Positions 8,538 through 17,437 of a stretch of DNA of 28,409 nucleotides are shown here, piece after piece; the first letter of the stretch is position 1; every line of letters starts with the position of its first letter. This stretch comes from an uncultured Leptolyngbya sp. (GTDB lineage Bacteria; Cyanobacteriota; Cyanobacteriia; Phormidesmidales; Phormidesmidaceae), in contig CALBPH010000062.1 in assembly GCA_937899365.1 (NCBI GenBank), positions 1 to 28,409 of the forward strand, read 5' to 3'. The notes beneath the pieces were generated by a model, which was not told the DNA's origin, made no database searches, and saw nothing but the letters and a program-made list of their open reading frames with translations. The translations under genes were made by a program, and so were the position numbers.

Positions 8538-10877
8538 ATGTCTTCGACGGTGTTACCGCCACTCCCCTCTGCTGTCACGCCCCCGGCTGTGGCTGTGCTA
8601 AACGTGGACGGCATGATGTGTGCGGGGTGTGTCAATACGGTGGAAACCCAGCTACGGGAGTGTGATGGGGTGGAGGTGGCTACCGTAAATCTGGTCACTA
8701 AGGCGGCGGCGGTGCAGTACCAGGCTGACCGCATTCAGCCAGAGCGGCTGGCGGCCGTGCTGACCGAGGCGGGGTTTCCCAGCCAGCTACGTCAGGATGA
8801 TGATATTTCTAATAGCTGGGCCGAGCAGCAGCAGACAGCGCAGCAAGGGCAGGGAGTTAGGGGTGCGATCGCAACCCTCCTGCTAGGCTTTTCCATCCTC
8901 GGCCATCTGCACCATGTGGGCGGTGTCACCGTTCCCATTCTGAGCGGTCTGTGGTTTCACTTTGCCCTCGCCACCTTAACCTTGGTGGGCCCGGCGCGAG
9001 GAATTTTGCAAGACGGTTGGACCGGTATCCGCCGGGCCCGTCCCAACATGAATACCCTGGTGAGTATCGGTGCTTTAAGTGCCTACACCGCCAGCGTAGT
9101 GGCCTTAGTAATGCCAACTCTGGGCTGGGAGTGTTTCTTTGATGAGCCGGTCATGCTGCTTAGCTTTATCTTGCTGGGTCGCACCTTAGAAGAGCGTGCC
9201 CGTTTCCGCGCCACCGAAGCCCTCCGGGGGCTGATCGCCCTACAGCCTGGCAATGCGCAGTTGGTAACAACTCCTGGCAAAACCATGGTGATACCCATCG
9301 CCCAGGTGCAAGTAGGCGATCGTCTCCAGGTCTTACCCGGCGATAAAATTCCAGTAGATGGCCAGATTGAAACCGGGCAAACCACCATCAATGAAGCCAT
9401 GGTTACCGGAGAAGCCCTGCCCGTCACTAAGCAAGTGGGGGACCGGGTAATCGGCGGCACCCTGAACCAGTCGGGGGTGATTGTCATCCAGGTCAACCGT
9501 ACCGGAGCCGACAGCACCCTGGCCCAGATGATCGCCCTGGTCGAATCTGCCCAAACCCGTAAAGCACCGATTCAAGGGCTAGCCGATACCTTGTCGGGCT
9601 ACTTCACTTACACTATTCTGGCCCTGGCCCTGCTCACCTTTGCGTTTTGGTATGGCGCTGGGGTAGCCATTTGGCCGGAAGCGGTCCAGATGGCCATTAA
9701 CCCTCACCATGGCCATCCTGCTCACCAGGTTATCGAAACATCTCGGCTGTTGATCAGCCTCTAATTAGCCATTGCCGTGGTGGTTATTTCCTGTCCCTGT
9801 GCGCTCGGGTTGGCTCCACCCTTGGCGAGTTTAGCCGGGTCTGGTATTGGTGCGCAGCGTGGGTTGTTGGTCCTTGGTGGTGATGTGCTTGAAACCGCCC
9901 ACCGTCTGGACATGGTGGTGTTTGATAAAACCGGTACCCTGACCACCGGTCAGCCTCGGGTTACCCATTGCCAAAGCTATGACCCCGACCTTACCCCCGA
10001 CGATGTCATTGGTTTGGCCGCCAGTGTCGAAAAGGGCACACGTCACCCCCTATCGGCGGCCATTCTTACCGAAGCCGAGCACCGACAGCTCACCCTCACC
10101 GATGTGACCGATAGCGCCACTACACCCGGTCTAGGTGTGGTGGCTCAGCTCAAAAAACAGACACTGCACATCGGTAACGAAGCTTGGCTAGCCCAGGCCC
10201 ACATCGCCACTGACATGACCAGCGATGCGGTCAATACATTTATTGCCCAAGGGCAAACCCCAGTCTATGTGGCTGTCGATCATCGGCTGGTTGGTATTAT
10301 CGCCATCGCCGACCGACCCCGTGACGAAGCCGTAACCGTGATTGAGCAGCTTAAATCACAGGACTTACAGGTACAGCTCCTCAGTGGTGATCGCCCCGAG
10401 GTGGCCCATCGCCTGGCCCTTGAGCTAGGCATTGGAGTCTCTAAAGGGGGTATGACCCCGGCGGACAAGGTGAGCGCCATTGAAAAACTGCAGCGTGCGG
10501 GGCATTGTGTTGGTTTTATCGGTGACGGCATTAACGATGCCCCGGCCCTAGCCCAGGCAGATATTGGCCTCGCTATGCACTCAGGCACTGACATTGCCAT
10601 GGAAACGGCGGATATTGTGCTGATGCGCGATGACCTGACCGATGTGTTAGCCGCCCTCGATCTGAGCCGCAGTACCTTCAATAAAATTCGACAGAACCTA
10701 GCTTGGGCTTTTGGCTATAACTTGGTCTGCATTCCCCTGGCGGCGGGTGTTTTACTCCCTAACTTTGGCATTGCCCTCAGCCCTGGATTTGCAGGCGGCT
10801 TTATGGCCTTTAGCTCCATGGGGGTGGTGCTTAACTCATTGCTGCTGCGTTGGCAGCTGAGGGAACGTTGTGAATAA
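8538..10877 (+). pseudogene. ctaA: Copper-transporting P1B-type ATPase (CtaA-like) interrupted by in-frame TAA
   Basis: The span is a single frame of 780 codons broken only by TAA at 9762-9764 (codon 409). It encodes an HMA metal-binding domain (GMMCAGC, Cys28 and Cys31), transmembrane helices, the actuator motif TGEALPV, the metal-binding CPC (Cys419-Pro-Cys421), phosphorylation DKTGT (Asp463), the HPL of the nucleotide domain and GDGINDAPAL. Segments such as ECFFDEPVMLLSFILLGRTLEERAR resemble CtaA, the cyanobacterial Cu importer that supplies plastocyanin and cytochrome oxidase through Atx1/PacS. The stop lies inside the CPC helix (LLISL-stop-LAIAVVVISCPC). A C-to-T change of CAA or a T-to-A change of TTA would produce it. 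The usually near-invariant CPCALGLATP is CPCALGLAPP here (Pro427). Both changes suggest loss of function, but most other motifs are intact. Assignment to CtaA rather than PacS is moderate. Confidence 0.9.
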
Positions 10878-10937
10878 TGGACAAATCCTTTATGTCTTAT
10901 AGCTTTACGCTGCCCATAGTTACTGTTGGCTCAACGC

Positions 10938-11528
10938 TTACCAAAAGTCCGTCACCAGATACCCCAACTCCCCCAGCATCTGTCGCAGCATGGGCATACT
11001 CAGACCAATGACGTTGGTGTGACAGCCCTCTAGCTTTTCAATAAAAAAGCCACCCTTGCCGTCAATGGTAAAGGCACCGGCACAGTTCATGGGTTCACCT
11101 GTGGCCACGTAATCTTCAATTTCGCGATCGCTAACCCACCCAAAATGTACTTTGGTCACCTGACACTGAGTCAGGGTTTTAATGGCTTGGGGCGATATTA
11201 ACGTATGACCCGTAAACAGTTCACCCACCTGTCCCCGCATTTGGCACCACCGCTGTACCGCGGCTTCTGGGGTTTCCGGTTTACCATAGATGACATCGTT
11301 AAAGGCTAGTACCGAGTCACACCCCAAGACCACCGCGTTTGGAAACAGGGGGGCTACCGCTTCGGCCTTACCTAAGGATAGGGCCTGTACCAATGCGCAT
11401 GGATCGGTGAGGGTGATCTGGTCCTCATCAAACTTGCTAGGAGACACGAAGGGTTGCACACCCGCATTTAGCAAAAGCTGTCGTCGTCCTGGTGAGGCCG
11501 ATGCCAATACAAACTGAGGAGCGGCCAT
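10938..11528 (-). CDS. maf: Maf-family nucleoside triphosphate pyrophosphatase
   Basis: 196 aa, full length for Maf. The N-terminal LASASPGRRQLLLNAGV matches the family signature (S-x-S-P-R-R-x-x-L-L), followed by KAEAV, LGCDSVLAFNDVIYGKPETPEAA and the C-terminal CAGAFTIDGKGGFFIEKLEGCHTNVIGL. Maf enzymes hydrolyse non-canonical or canonical dTTP/UTP to monophosphates in the cytosol; the exact substrate cannot be read from sequence. It lies immediately downstream of the psbP-like gene on the same strand (34 nt apart) and converges with the ATPase gene. Confidence 0.93.
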   Translation of the reverse strand: MAAPQFVLASASPGRRQLLLNAGVQPFVSPSKFDEDQITLTDPCALVQALSLGKAEAVAPLFPNAVVLGCDSVLAFNDVIYGKPETPEAAVQRWCQMRGQVGELFTGHTLISPQAIKTLTQCQVTKVHFGWVSDREIEDYVATGEPMNCAGAFTIDGKGGFFIEKLEGCHTNVIGLSMPMLRQMLGELGYLVTDFW

Positions 11529-11531
11529 AGA

Positions 11532-11553
11532 ATCGAACTAATATCGAACTAAT
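11532..11553. repeat. 11-bp tandem duplication upstream of maf
   Basis: atcgaactaat occurs twice in succession (11532-11542, 11543-11553) in the short spacer between the psbP-like stop and the maf start. It may shift maf's ribosome-binding context; no Shine-Dalgarno is visible there. Confidence 0.8.
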
Positions 11554-11562
11554 ATTATTTAA

Positions 11563-12111
11563 TTAATAAACTGAGAATGAAGCAACGGAACGAGTCAGCG
11601 ATGCCTTAAGTCGTTTCCAACGAGCTTCGGGGACAGACGCATTGTAGGTAAACAGCTGACCGCGACGCACAATGGCACTAGCCAGGTTGTGACGCTCCCC
11701 AGTTGGCGTATTGGTCAAATACTCAAGGATGTAGTAGGTCTTACCTTCAGCGGTTTCCACATTCTGTGCGCTCACCAGTTCCACATCGCGACTATCACCG
11801 GCCATTTCCGTAATGCTTTTTGAGAGCTTATAGCCAACTTCCGTGGGCCCACCTAGCTCTTCTAAGGTTTTACCCTCTGCCACCGGACTGACCACCACAC
11901 TGACATTTTCAGTGGGGTTGATAATGTCGTGAAATACGACATCGGGCCCTTCTGATACATTCACCTCGATCCAGCCGGTCGGATAGCTGAACTGATAGCC
12001 TTGAAAGCTATTGACATAGTCCAGCAAACTTACAGGAGCCGAGCCGCTACAGGCCTGCAGACCAAACATTGTGACAAGTACAAACATCAGGGCAGCTAGT
12101 CGCTTTAGCAT
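11563..12111 (-). CDS. PsbP-family lipoprotein (CyanoP)
   Basis: 182 aa with a bacterial lipoprotein signal: MLKR, a hydrophobic stretch, then the lipobox LQAC with Cys21 as the lipidated residue. The mature part begins GYQFSYPTGWIEVNV and reads VVFHDIINPTENVSVVVSPV, then YYILEYLTNTP and HNLASAIVRRGQLFTYNASVPEARW, the classic PsbP fold motifs. In cyanobacteria CyanoP sits on the lumenal side of the thylakoid membrane as an early photosystem II assembly factor. It is 34 nt upstream of maf and may be cotranscribed with it. No strong Shine-Dalgarno is seen before ATG 12111. Confidence 0.93.
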   Translation of the reverse strand: MLKRLAALMFVLVTMFGLQACSGSAPVSLLDYVNSFQGYQFSYPTGWIEVNVSEGPDVVFHDIINPTENVSVVVSPVAEGKTLEELGGPTEVGYKLSKSITEMAGDSRDVELVSAQNVETAEGKTYYILEYLTNTPTGERHNLASAIVRRGQLFTYNASVPEARWKRLKASLTRSVASFSVY

Positions 12112-13312
12112 TGGAAATACCGGTTAAGTAATGTGAACTAGATTGACAATCTTTATTGTCGCATCTTATGGAAAGTCTTTGCCAAAGCAACTTAACTGAC
12201 CAGAAAATAGTACGGGGCTAGCCGTCGGGTTACTCGGGAATATCCATGATAGGTCACTGCTTTCTGGGGGAGTTTACAGGTTAATTATTTAGATCATTTA
12301 TTAAGGGTGAGCTTGAGTCTCAGGGACGCAGTTTGTTGCGGTGAATAGTCCGGACCGCGCCTTAGATCTTTAGACCTTTAGCTCTGCAGGATTTGGCAGA
12401 ATGCACCCATGGTGACGATGACCATTAGAAAACAACACATTGCGATAACAATTAAGCCCCCTAGAACAGCCCTGAGAGATTGCAACAGGTGATAGAGAAA
12501 GAGAGTTCTCCAGTCTCATATCCAAGAAGATCGCTGTGTCCCATGTATCTGAGATTGCATTCTCGACCATCAATGATCTCAATCACCACATTGCCATTAC
12601 AAATACTTTTCTCAGATGCAATTACAGATAGCGTTCTCTCATCAGATCAACATCAGTGGGGTTAGCATCTCTGCATGATTACCGATCTCACCATATTTTC
12701 TAATACGAGGGGCCTTTCCCCTACGTTAGATCTTCGAAGATATATGAGAGTTTTAAGAATAGCTCAATGGTTTACCAGACCTGGCTTTTATGGGGATTTT
12801 ATCAGCCCGTAACCGTTCAAAACTCTTCTTTTATGAGAAGAAAAGGATGATTGCGACCTAATATCCCGTTCTGAACCAATTTTCTAATTGATAAAAACGG
12901 TGAATCCCTGTTATAGCTAGCTTCTAGCTATATAGTCCCTCTCATATTTTTCAAATGTCATGCTCTTCTTAAATAAATGTTGCAGCTTATGTTTCCAATT
13001 GCTAAGGTGATTTGCATGAATTGTTTGTGATGCAGTTTGAAACGATCACCCATGCATCATGTCTAATTCGCAATTCAACTGTCCCGTCGCTGATTTGGAG
13101 CAAGATTGTGACTGTTGTTACAACAACTTATCAATAAACCAAAGATTGTCTCAATCAAAAGATCAGCAACGACTTATACCGAGAGGATTTCAGCAGCAAT
13201 AGCGAATTTCTCTACGTTCCCATTCCAGAAAATATTTTGACATCAGTACGGCTCTGGTTCCTATCGGTCTTTTAATCAGGACCGGTTCCAGGCTCCTATG
13301 GAGATTTTTACG
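12112..13312. other. 1.2-kb region without recognisable gene
   Basis: This stretch separates the divergently transcribed psbP-like and SDR genes. The ORFs in it (for example 12370-12582 minus and 12480-12665 plus) have no conserved features. It holds several short inverted repeats: AGGGG/CCCCT near 12708-12722, the palindrome ATCTTCGAAGAT near 12730-12741, TCTTCT/AGAAGA near 12825-12842, and a 9-bp-arm hairpin at 12912-12932. Base composition looks more AT-rich than the flanking genes. It could hold promoters, a non-coding RNA or decayed genes. Confidence 0.5.
12912..12932. repeat. Perfect 9-bp inverted repeat, 3-nt loop
   Basis: TATAGCTAG (12912-12920), loop CTT, CTAGCTATA (12924-12932). 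It is AT-rich and not followed by a clear T-run, so it is not an obvious terminator. Confidence 0.75.
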
Positions 13313-14110
13313 ATGGATATGCAAGGAAAGACGGCTCTGGTTACCGGAGCCTCGCGCGGCATTGGCCGTGCGATCGCAATTGAACTGGCCAAACAGGGGG
13401 CTAGCTATATTTTGCTCATTGCTCGTAACCTACAAAAATTAAAGGAAGTGGCAACAGAAATTCGAACGTATGGAGCCCAGGCCATCCCCCTATCTGTTGA
13501 CCTGACTGAGCCCAAGGCAGTTAATATTGTTGTTGCTCAGGCTTGGAAAGACTATGGTCCGTTTGATCTTTTAGTAAACTGTGCGGGGATTGCTTCCCAG
13601 TCCAACTTTTTACAAAGCAGCCTGGGACAGGCCCACGCAGAAATCTCTACGAATCTTATGGGGTTATACACGGTCACCTGGCTAGTGGGGCGGCGTATGG
13701 CCTGTCGCCACCAGGGCACGATTGTCAATGTCTCGAGCCTCATGGGTAAGGTGGCGGCCCCCACCATGGCCACCTATTCTGCCACTAAGTTTGCCGTTGT
13801 TGGCTTTACCCAGGCCCTACGTCATGAGCTGGCTCCCCACGGTGTGCGGGTGGTTACCTTACTACCTTCCTTGACGGATACCGATATGGTGCGCGAGTTT
13901 AACTTGTTTCGCGGGATAATGCCTATGAGCGCTCACCAAGTGGCTCAAGGTCTGATGACCGGTCTTAAATCTCGCAATTCAGAAATCACCGTTGGTTGGC
14001 AGAGTCACGTAGCTCTTTGGGTTCATCAGTTTGTACCTCAGTTGATGGATACTGTGATCCGATTTACGAGCCCTAGCTATGTGCGCCCTTCACCGCCGAA
14101 CGGGATTTAG
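13313..14110 (+). CDS. Short-chain dehydrogenase/reductase (SDR)
   Basis: A 265-aa classical SDR, probably NAD(P)H-dependent and cytosolic. It has the cofactor-binding TGASRGIG, the NCAG motif (LLVNCAGIASQSN), the catalytic serine in IVNVSSLMGK, and the catalytic YSATK (Y-x-x-x-K), followed by the usual LLPSLTDTDM. I start at ATG 13313 (MDMQGK) because GGAG at 13300-13303 lies 9 nt upstream; ATG 13298 is in frame but would place that sequence inside the gene. Substrate cannot be inferred: FabG-like sequences and broad ketone or aldehyde reductases share these motifs. It stands alone between two long gene-poor stretches and ends at a double hairpin. Confidence 0.92.
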   Translation: MDMQGKTALVTGASRGIGRAIAIELAKQGASYILLIARNLQKLKEVATEIRTYGAQAIPLSVDLTEPKAVNIVVAQAWKDYGPFDLLVNCAGIASQSNFLQSSLGQAHAEISTNLMGLYTVTWLVGRRMACRHQGTIVNVSSLMGKVAAPTMATYSATKFAVVGFTQALRHELAPHGVRVVTLLPSLTDTDMVREFNLFRGIMPMSAHQVAQGLMTGLKSRNSEITVGWQSHVALWVHQFVPQLMDTVIRFTSPSYVRPSPPNGI

Positions 14111-14164
14111 GTAATGTGTGGTGCTGAGCAGGCTAGCTAGTATAGCGTGGCCCATAGGATGGCA

Positions 14165-14221
14165 TCCCAGACATTGCACAGCAACGTCTGGGACATTTTC
14201 TCAGTGAATATACTGAGAAAA
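14165..14221 (+). terminator. Two consecutive hairpins after the SDR gene
   Basis: First stem TCCCAGAC (14165-14172) with GTCTGGGA (14186-14193); second stem TTTTCTCAGT (14196-14205) with ACTGAGAAAA (14212-14221) over a 6-nt loop. The T-rich arm of the second could act as the T-tract of the first. They lie 55 nt past the SDR stop and probably end its transcript. Confidence 0.6.
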
Positions 14222-15072
14222 CTCTAGATCAAACTTATCCATCACTGATTCCTAAATTCACCCATATCTATCCTTAGGGCGGCACTTATCTTAAATAACT
14301 GTCTTTCTTATCGTTATAGGGGAGTTTATCAAGCATTAAATCCGTTGTTCTAAGTTGATGACAAAATTTTAGTAAGTCACTCGATCTAGAGATACGTAGC
14401 AATGTCTACGAACTATGGATGCACAAGCATTTATTTCTCTGAACAAAGTAATACGTTTATAACTGAATATTAGACGTTATATCTAAGAGCTTTAAGGCTA
14501 TAACTGCTGTGAAATAAAGCTTAGAGGGGCACTGATCCCGAGTTCTCTCGATTAGAGTCTGATCAATGTGTGTACTTAATTTAAGCAATGACTACTTTTT
14601 GAAATAAACGCTAACCTATATTTATTCAGTTAGATTGACCCTGCATCAATCGCTTGGTAAATCGTCATTTGTGCATCATCTTTTTCGATTTCGATAAGAA
14701 AAATAGCTATTCACAAATTGCATCGCAACTTGGCAGAGCGATAGTTATACTGGTAGGGTGTAACACCCCCTGTATAAGGCTTCGTAGTTACGAGCACCTA
14801 GGAACGACATGACGATTTCACATCGATAGTCGTCCCGATTTGCGAACAGTGGTCCGGAAAATCATGTTGTGGTTTGGATCTATTCCTGCATGGTGAGGCT
14901 TGTTTTTACGAACTCGTTCCTCTGTGTACCTGGAGCGTTTTCCTGAGTGTCACTAACTTAAGTGTCACCCGTTTATCTCTGAAGCTGGAATAGGCTTCGA
15001 CATTACATCGGTCTTATTGGCCAAATTGATACGGCATTATGCCGGGCTTGTTGTTAAGTAGGTGGCAATACC
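14222..15072. other. 0.85-kb region without recognisable gene, upstream of comFB
   Basis: AT-rich sequence with no convincing ORF on either strand. It contains small hairpins: GGGTGT-AA-CACCC near 14756-14769, GACGA/TCGTC near 14811-14835, and CGGCA/TGCCG near 15033-15044 just before the ComFB gene. A long 5' leader or a separate small RNA is possible. I could not match any known riboswitch; in particular I did not find the conserved ydaO (c-di-AMP) core. Confidence 0.45.
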
Positions 15073-15780
15073 ATGATTAATGTGAAAGCATCTCCCCCGC
15101 GGGAATACATTAACGTCATGGAACTGTTGGTGGCAGAAGAGGTGGAGCAACAGCTACGCCAGCTACCGACTCGCGTTCTCAAATATATAAAGTCGATTGA
15201 GGTGGAAACCTACGCTTTAAACCGCTTGCCATCGTTATATGCGGCTAGTGAGAAGGGGTGGCATAGTCAATACCAAAAAGCTAAGTACGAGCTAGGTAAA
15301 GAGATTAGCGGTGCCGTAAGGCGAGCGATTGCTGCGGTCCAGATTGATCCGTTGCGGGCCTCTCGTCCTTTGGTTCATCGTCTGCCATCTATGCCATCGG
15401 ATAATGCAGTGTTGTTAGAAAAGTTTCGAGCTGCGTTGGGCCAACCCCACCTGACTTGGGATTCGTTGTTACGTAAGTGTAAGCGCGCTGGCGCTGCTAG
15501 GAGAGAGGCTATAGATCGTCATTCAGATCGCCATCCGGCGGCTGCTACGTCTGCTAATAATGCTGATGAGCAATATGCTGCTGCCTATGCCGCTGAAGAA
15601 CATGGGGCCTATGGTGGGAGATCTGAAACCAATAATCATTCAGATCATCATGGGACGGTTTGGCGACCAGGCACCTATGGTGAAACCTCTTGGCGACCTA
15701 AGCGACACCATAGTTACCAGGCTTCGACCTCCGCAACCTCATCGTCGGGCTACGATTGGAACGATTCAAGGTATCGCTAA
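15073..15780 (+). CDS. ComFB-family protein with long low-complexity tail
   Basis: 235 aa. Residues ~13-101 match the cyanobacterial late-competence ComFB domain: NVMELLVAEEVEQQL, the segment around YALNRLPSLYAASEKGW, and AVRRAIAAVQIDPLRAS. Recent work describes cyanobacterial ComFB/CdgR-type proteins as cyclic-dinucleotide receptors that affect cell size, motility or natural competence; that this one binds such a ligand is inference. Residues ~160-235 form a low-complexity tail rich in His, Ser, Ala, Asn and Tyr with WRPGTYGETSWRPKRHH, probably disordered. AGGTGG lies 8 nt upstream of ATG 15073. It is monocistronic and converges with argH across a strong hairpin. Confidence 0.87.
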   Translation: MINVKASPPREYINVMELLVAEEVEQQLRQLPTRVLKYIKSIEVETYALNRLPSLYAASEKGWHSQYQKAKYELGKEISGAVRRAIAAVQIDPLRASRPLVHRLPSMPSDNAVLLEKFRAALGQPHLTWDSLLRKCKRAGAARREAIDRHSDRHPAAATSANNADEQYAAAYAAEEHGAYGGRSETNNHSDHHGTVWRPGTYGETSWRPKRHHSYQASTSATSSSGYDWNDSRYR

Positions 15781-15796
15781 AGAATTGAGTCTGCTG

Positions 15797-15840
15797 AACG
15801 TGGTGTGGAGAAGCTATATGGAATCTTTCCACACCACGTT
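15797..15840. terminator. Bidirectional hairpin between comFB and argH
   Basis: A 13-bp perfect stem, AACGTGGTGTGGA (15797-15809) with TCCACACCACGTT (15828-15840), possibly extended by GAGTC/GACTC outside it. It sits exactly in the 78-nt gap between the convergent stops at 15780 and 15859, so it can serve both transcripts. Confidence 0.8.
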
Positions 15841-15858
15841 TGACTCTGGGCAATTTAC

Positions 15859-17250
15859 CTAATCCATCTCCACCATTTTTTGAGCATTGGCTAGGGCTTG
15901 TCTAACCTGATCAAAGCCGGTGCCGCCCAGGCTGTTACGGGCGGCGACGACCTGCCGCGGTGCGATCGCATCATAAATATCCGCTTCAAATGCAGGATGA
16001 ATGGTTTGCCACTCCTCTAGCGTTAGATCCTTGAGCAGCTTGCCGGCGGCTAGGGATGTCTTAACGACCGTGCCCACCAAATTGTATGAATCCCGAAAGG
16101 GGACTCCTTTGGCGGCCAGATAGTCTGCCACGTCGGTGGCATTCGAGAAGTCGCTGGCAACCGCCTCTGTTAGTCGCTGGGGGCGAAACTCCAGTCCTTG
16201 GTGTAGCAAGATTGTCATGGCCTGCAAACAGCCGTTAACTGTCTTGACCGTGTCAAATAGGGCTTCTTTATCTTCTTGGAGGTCCTTGTTGTAGGCCAGG
16301 GGTAGGCCCTTCATCATGGTTAGCAGCCCTTGTAAATGGCCAAACACCCGTCCGGTTTTACCCCGCACCAGCTCGGGGACATCGGGGTTTTTCTTTTGGG
16401 GCATAATGCTCGACCCGGTGGAGCAGCTGTCGGTAAGGGTGACAAACCGAAATTCTTCTGAGGCCCAGAAGATGACTTCTTCGGCTAGGCGGGACAGGTG
16501 CACCATGATCAGACTGGCAGCCCCGGCAAACTCAATGGCAAAGTCCCGGTCGCTGACGGCGTCTAGGCTGTTGGTATAAATCCGCTCAAATCCTAGCTGG
16601 TCAGCGGTGTACTGGCGGTCTATGGGGAAGGTGGTGCCGGCCAGAGCGACCGCACCTAATGAGCAGGTGATGACCCGCTTGGCGACATCCCCCAGACGCT
16701 CATAGTCGCGCTGGGCCATGTTGACGTAGGCCAGTAGATGGTGGGCCTAACTGAGGGGCTGGGCTCGCTGCAGATGGGTATAGCCAGGAATTAGGGTTTC
16801 AACGTGGTCTGCGGCGTGGGCTAATAGGGCTGTTTGGAAGTCTTTGAGTAGGGTGCGAAGGGTCTGTATTTGCGATCGCAAATACAAACGAATATCCGTC
16901 CCCACCTGATCGTTTCGCGAGCGCCCCGTATGCAGTTTCTTGCCCAAGGGTCCCAGCAATTCAGTCAGTCGTCGCTCCACCGCAAAATGGACATCCTCTT
17001 CATCCACTCCAGGGGTAAACGCACCCTGACGATATTCCTGGCGAATTTTTTCTAGACCCTCTACCAGCTGCTGGCCTTCAGCAGCAGAAATAATACCCAC
17101 CTTCGCCAGCATTTTGGCATGGGCCTGGGACCCAGTGAGGTCATAGTCAACTAAGGCAATATCAAACCCGATACTGGCATTAAATTCAGCAATAACCGGA
17201 TGTAATCCCGTCTCAAATCGCTGACTCCAAGGGGTGGATGACGTACTCAA
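15859..17250 (-). pseudogene. argH: Argininosuccinate lyase (ArgH) interrupted by in-frame TAG
   Basis: ArgH splits argininosuccinate into arginine and fumarate, the last step of arginine synthesis. The 464-codon span matches family length (~460 aa) and is one frame apart from TAG at 16747-16749 (codon 168), in QRAQPLS-stop-AHHLLAY where homologues have QPVSLAHH; a TTG-to-TAG change explains it. Intact signatures include GRSRNDQVGTD, TLIPGYTHLQRAQP and the catalytic-serine loop GSSIMPQKKNPD. One further oddity is SLGAVALAGTTFP, usually PLGCGALAGTTFP. The 5' piece would give 167 aa; the 3' piece could restart at ATG 16719 (286 aa). ArgH is a homotetramer with active sites built from several subunits, so complementation between two fragments is conceivable but untested. 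Start is ATG 17250. Confidence 0.93.
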
Positions 17251-17335
17251 ATCCTAAAAACTCCTACAAAGGGACAAGTTGCAGATTCACAGGTACCCGC
17301 TATAGCCAATGTCCTGATGCATTAGAACAGTGTCG

Positions 17336-17398
17336 TGTCAGGTTAGCGGTCGTATCTTAAGGCGTGCAGAGATATCCATTGTCCTAACTAACCTGACA
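17336..17398. repeat. 11-bp inverted repeat upstream of argH
   Basis: TGTCAGGTTAG (17336-17346) and CTAACCTGACA (17388-17398) are perfect complements 41 nt apart. They lie in the 187-nt spacer between the 77-aa gene and argH on the minus strand. They could form an mRNA stem ending the upstream gene, or be an operator for argH. Confidence 0.65.
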
Positions 17399-17437
17399 TA
17401 CTGACATAGTTAATAACTGGGATGACCCCAACGTGGA

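Noticed and set aside
12370..12665. Overlapping ORFs of 60-70 codons on both strands
   Set aside because: Neither has conserved motifs, a ribosome-binding site or protein-like composition.
14740..15072. ydaO-type c-di-AMP or c-di-GMP riboswitch before comFB
   Set aside because: The small hairpins do not match the conserved cores of these classes as I know them.
9762..16749. Alternative genetic code to explain the TAA in ctaA and the TAG in argH
   Set aside because: Other genes here end normally at both codons (ndhF4 at TAA, cupB at TAG), and the two internal stops would need different meanings.
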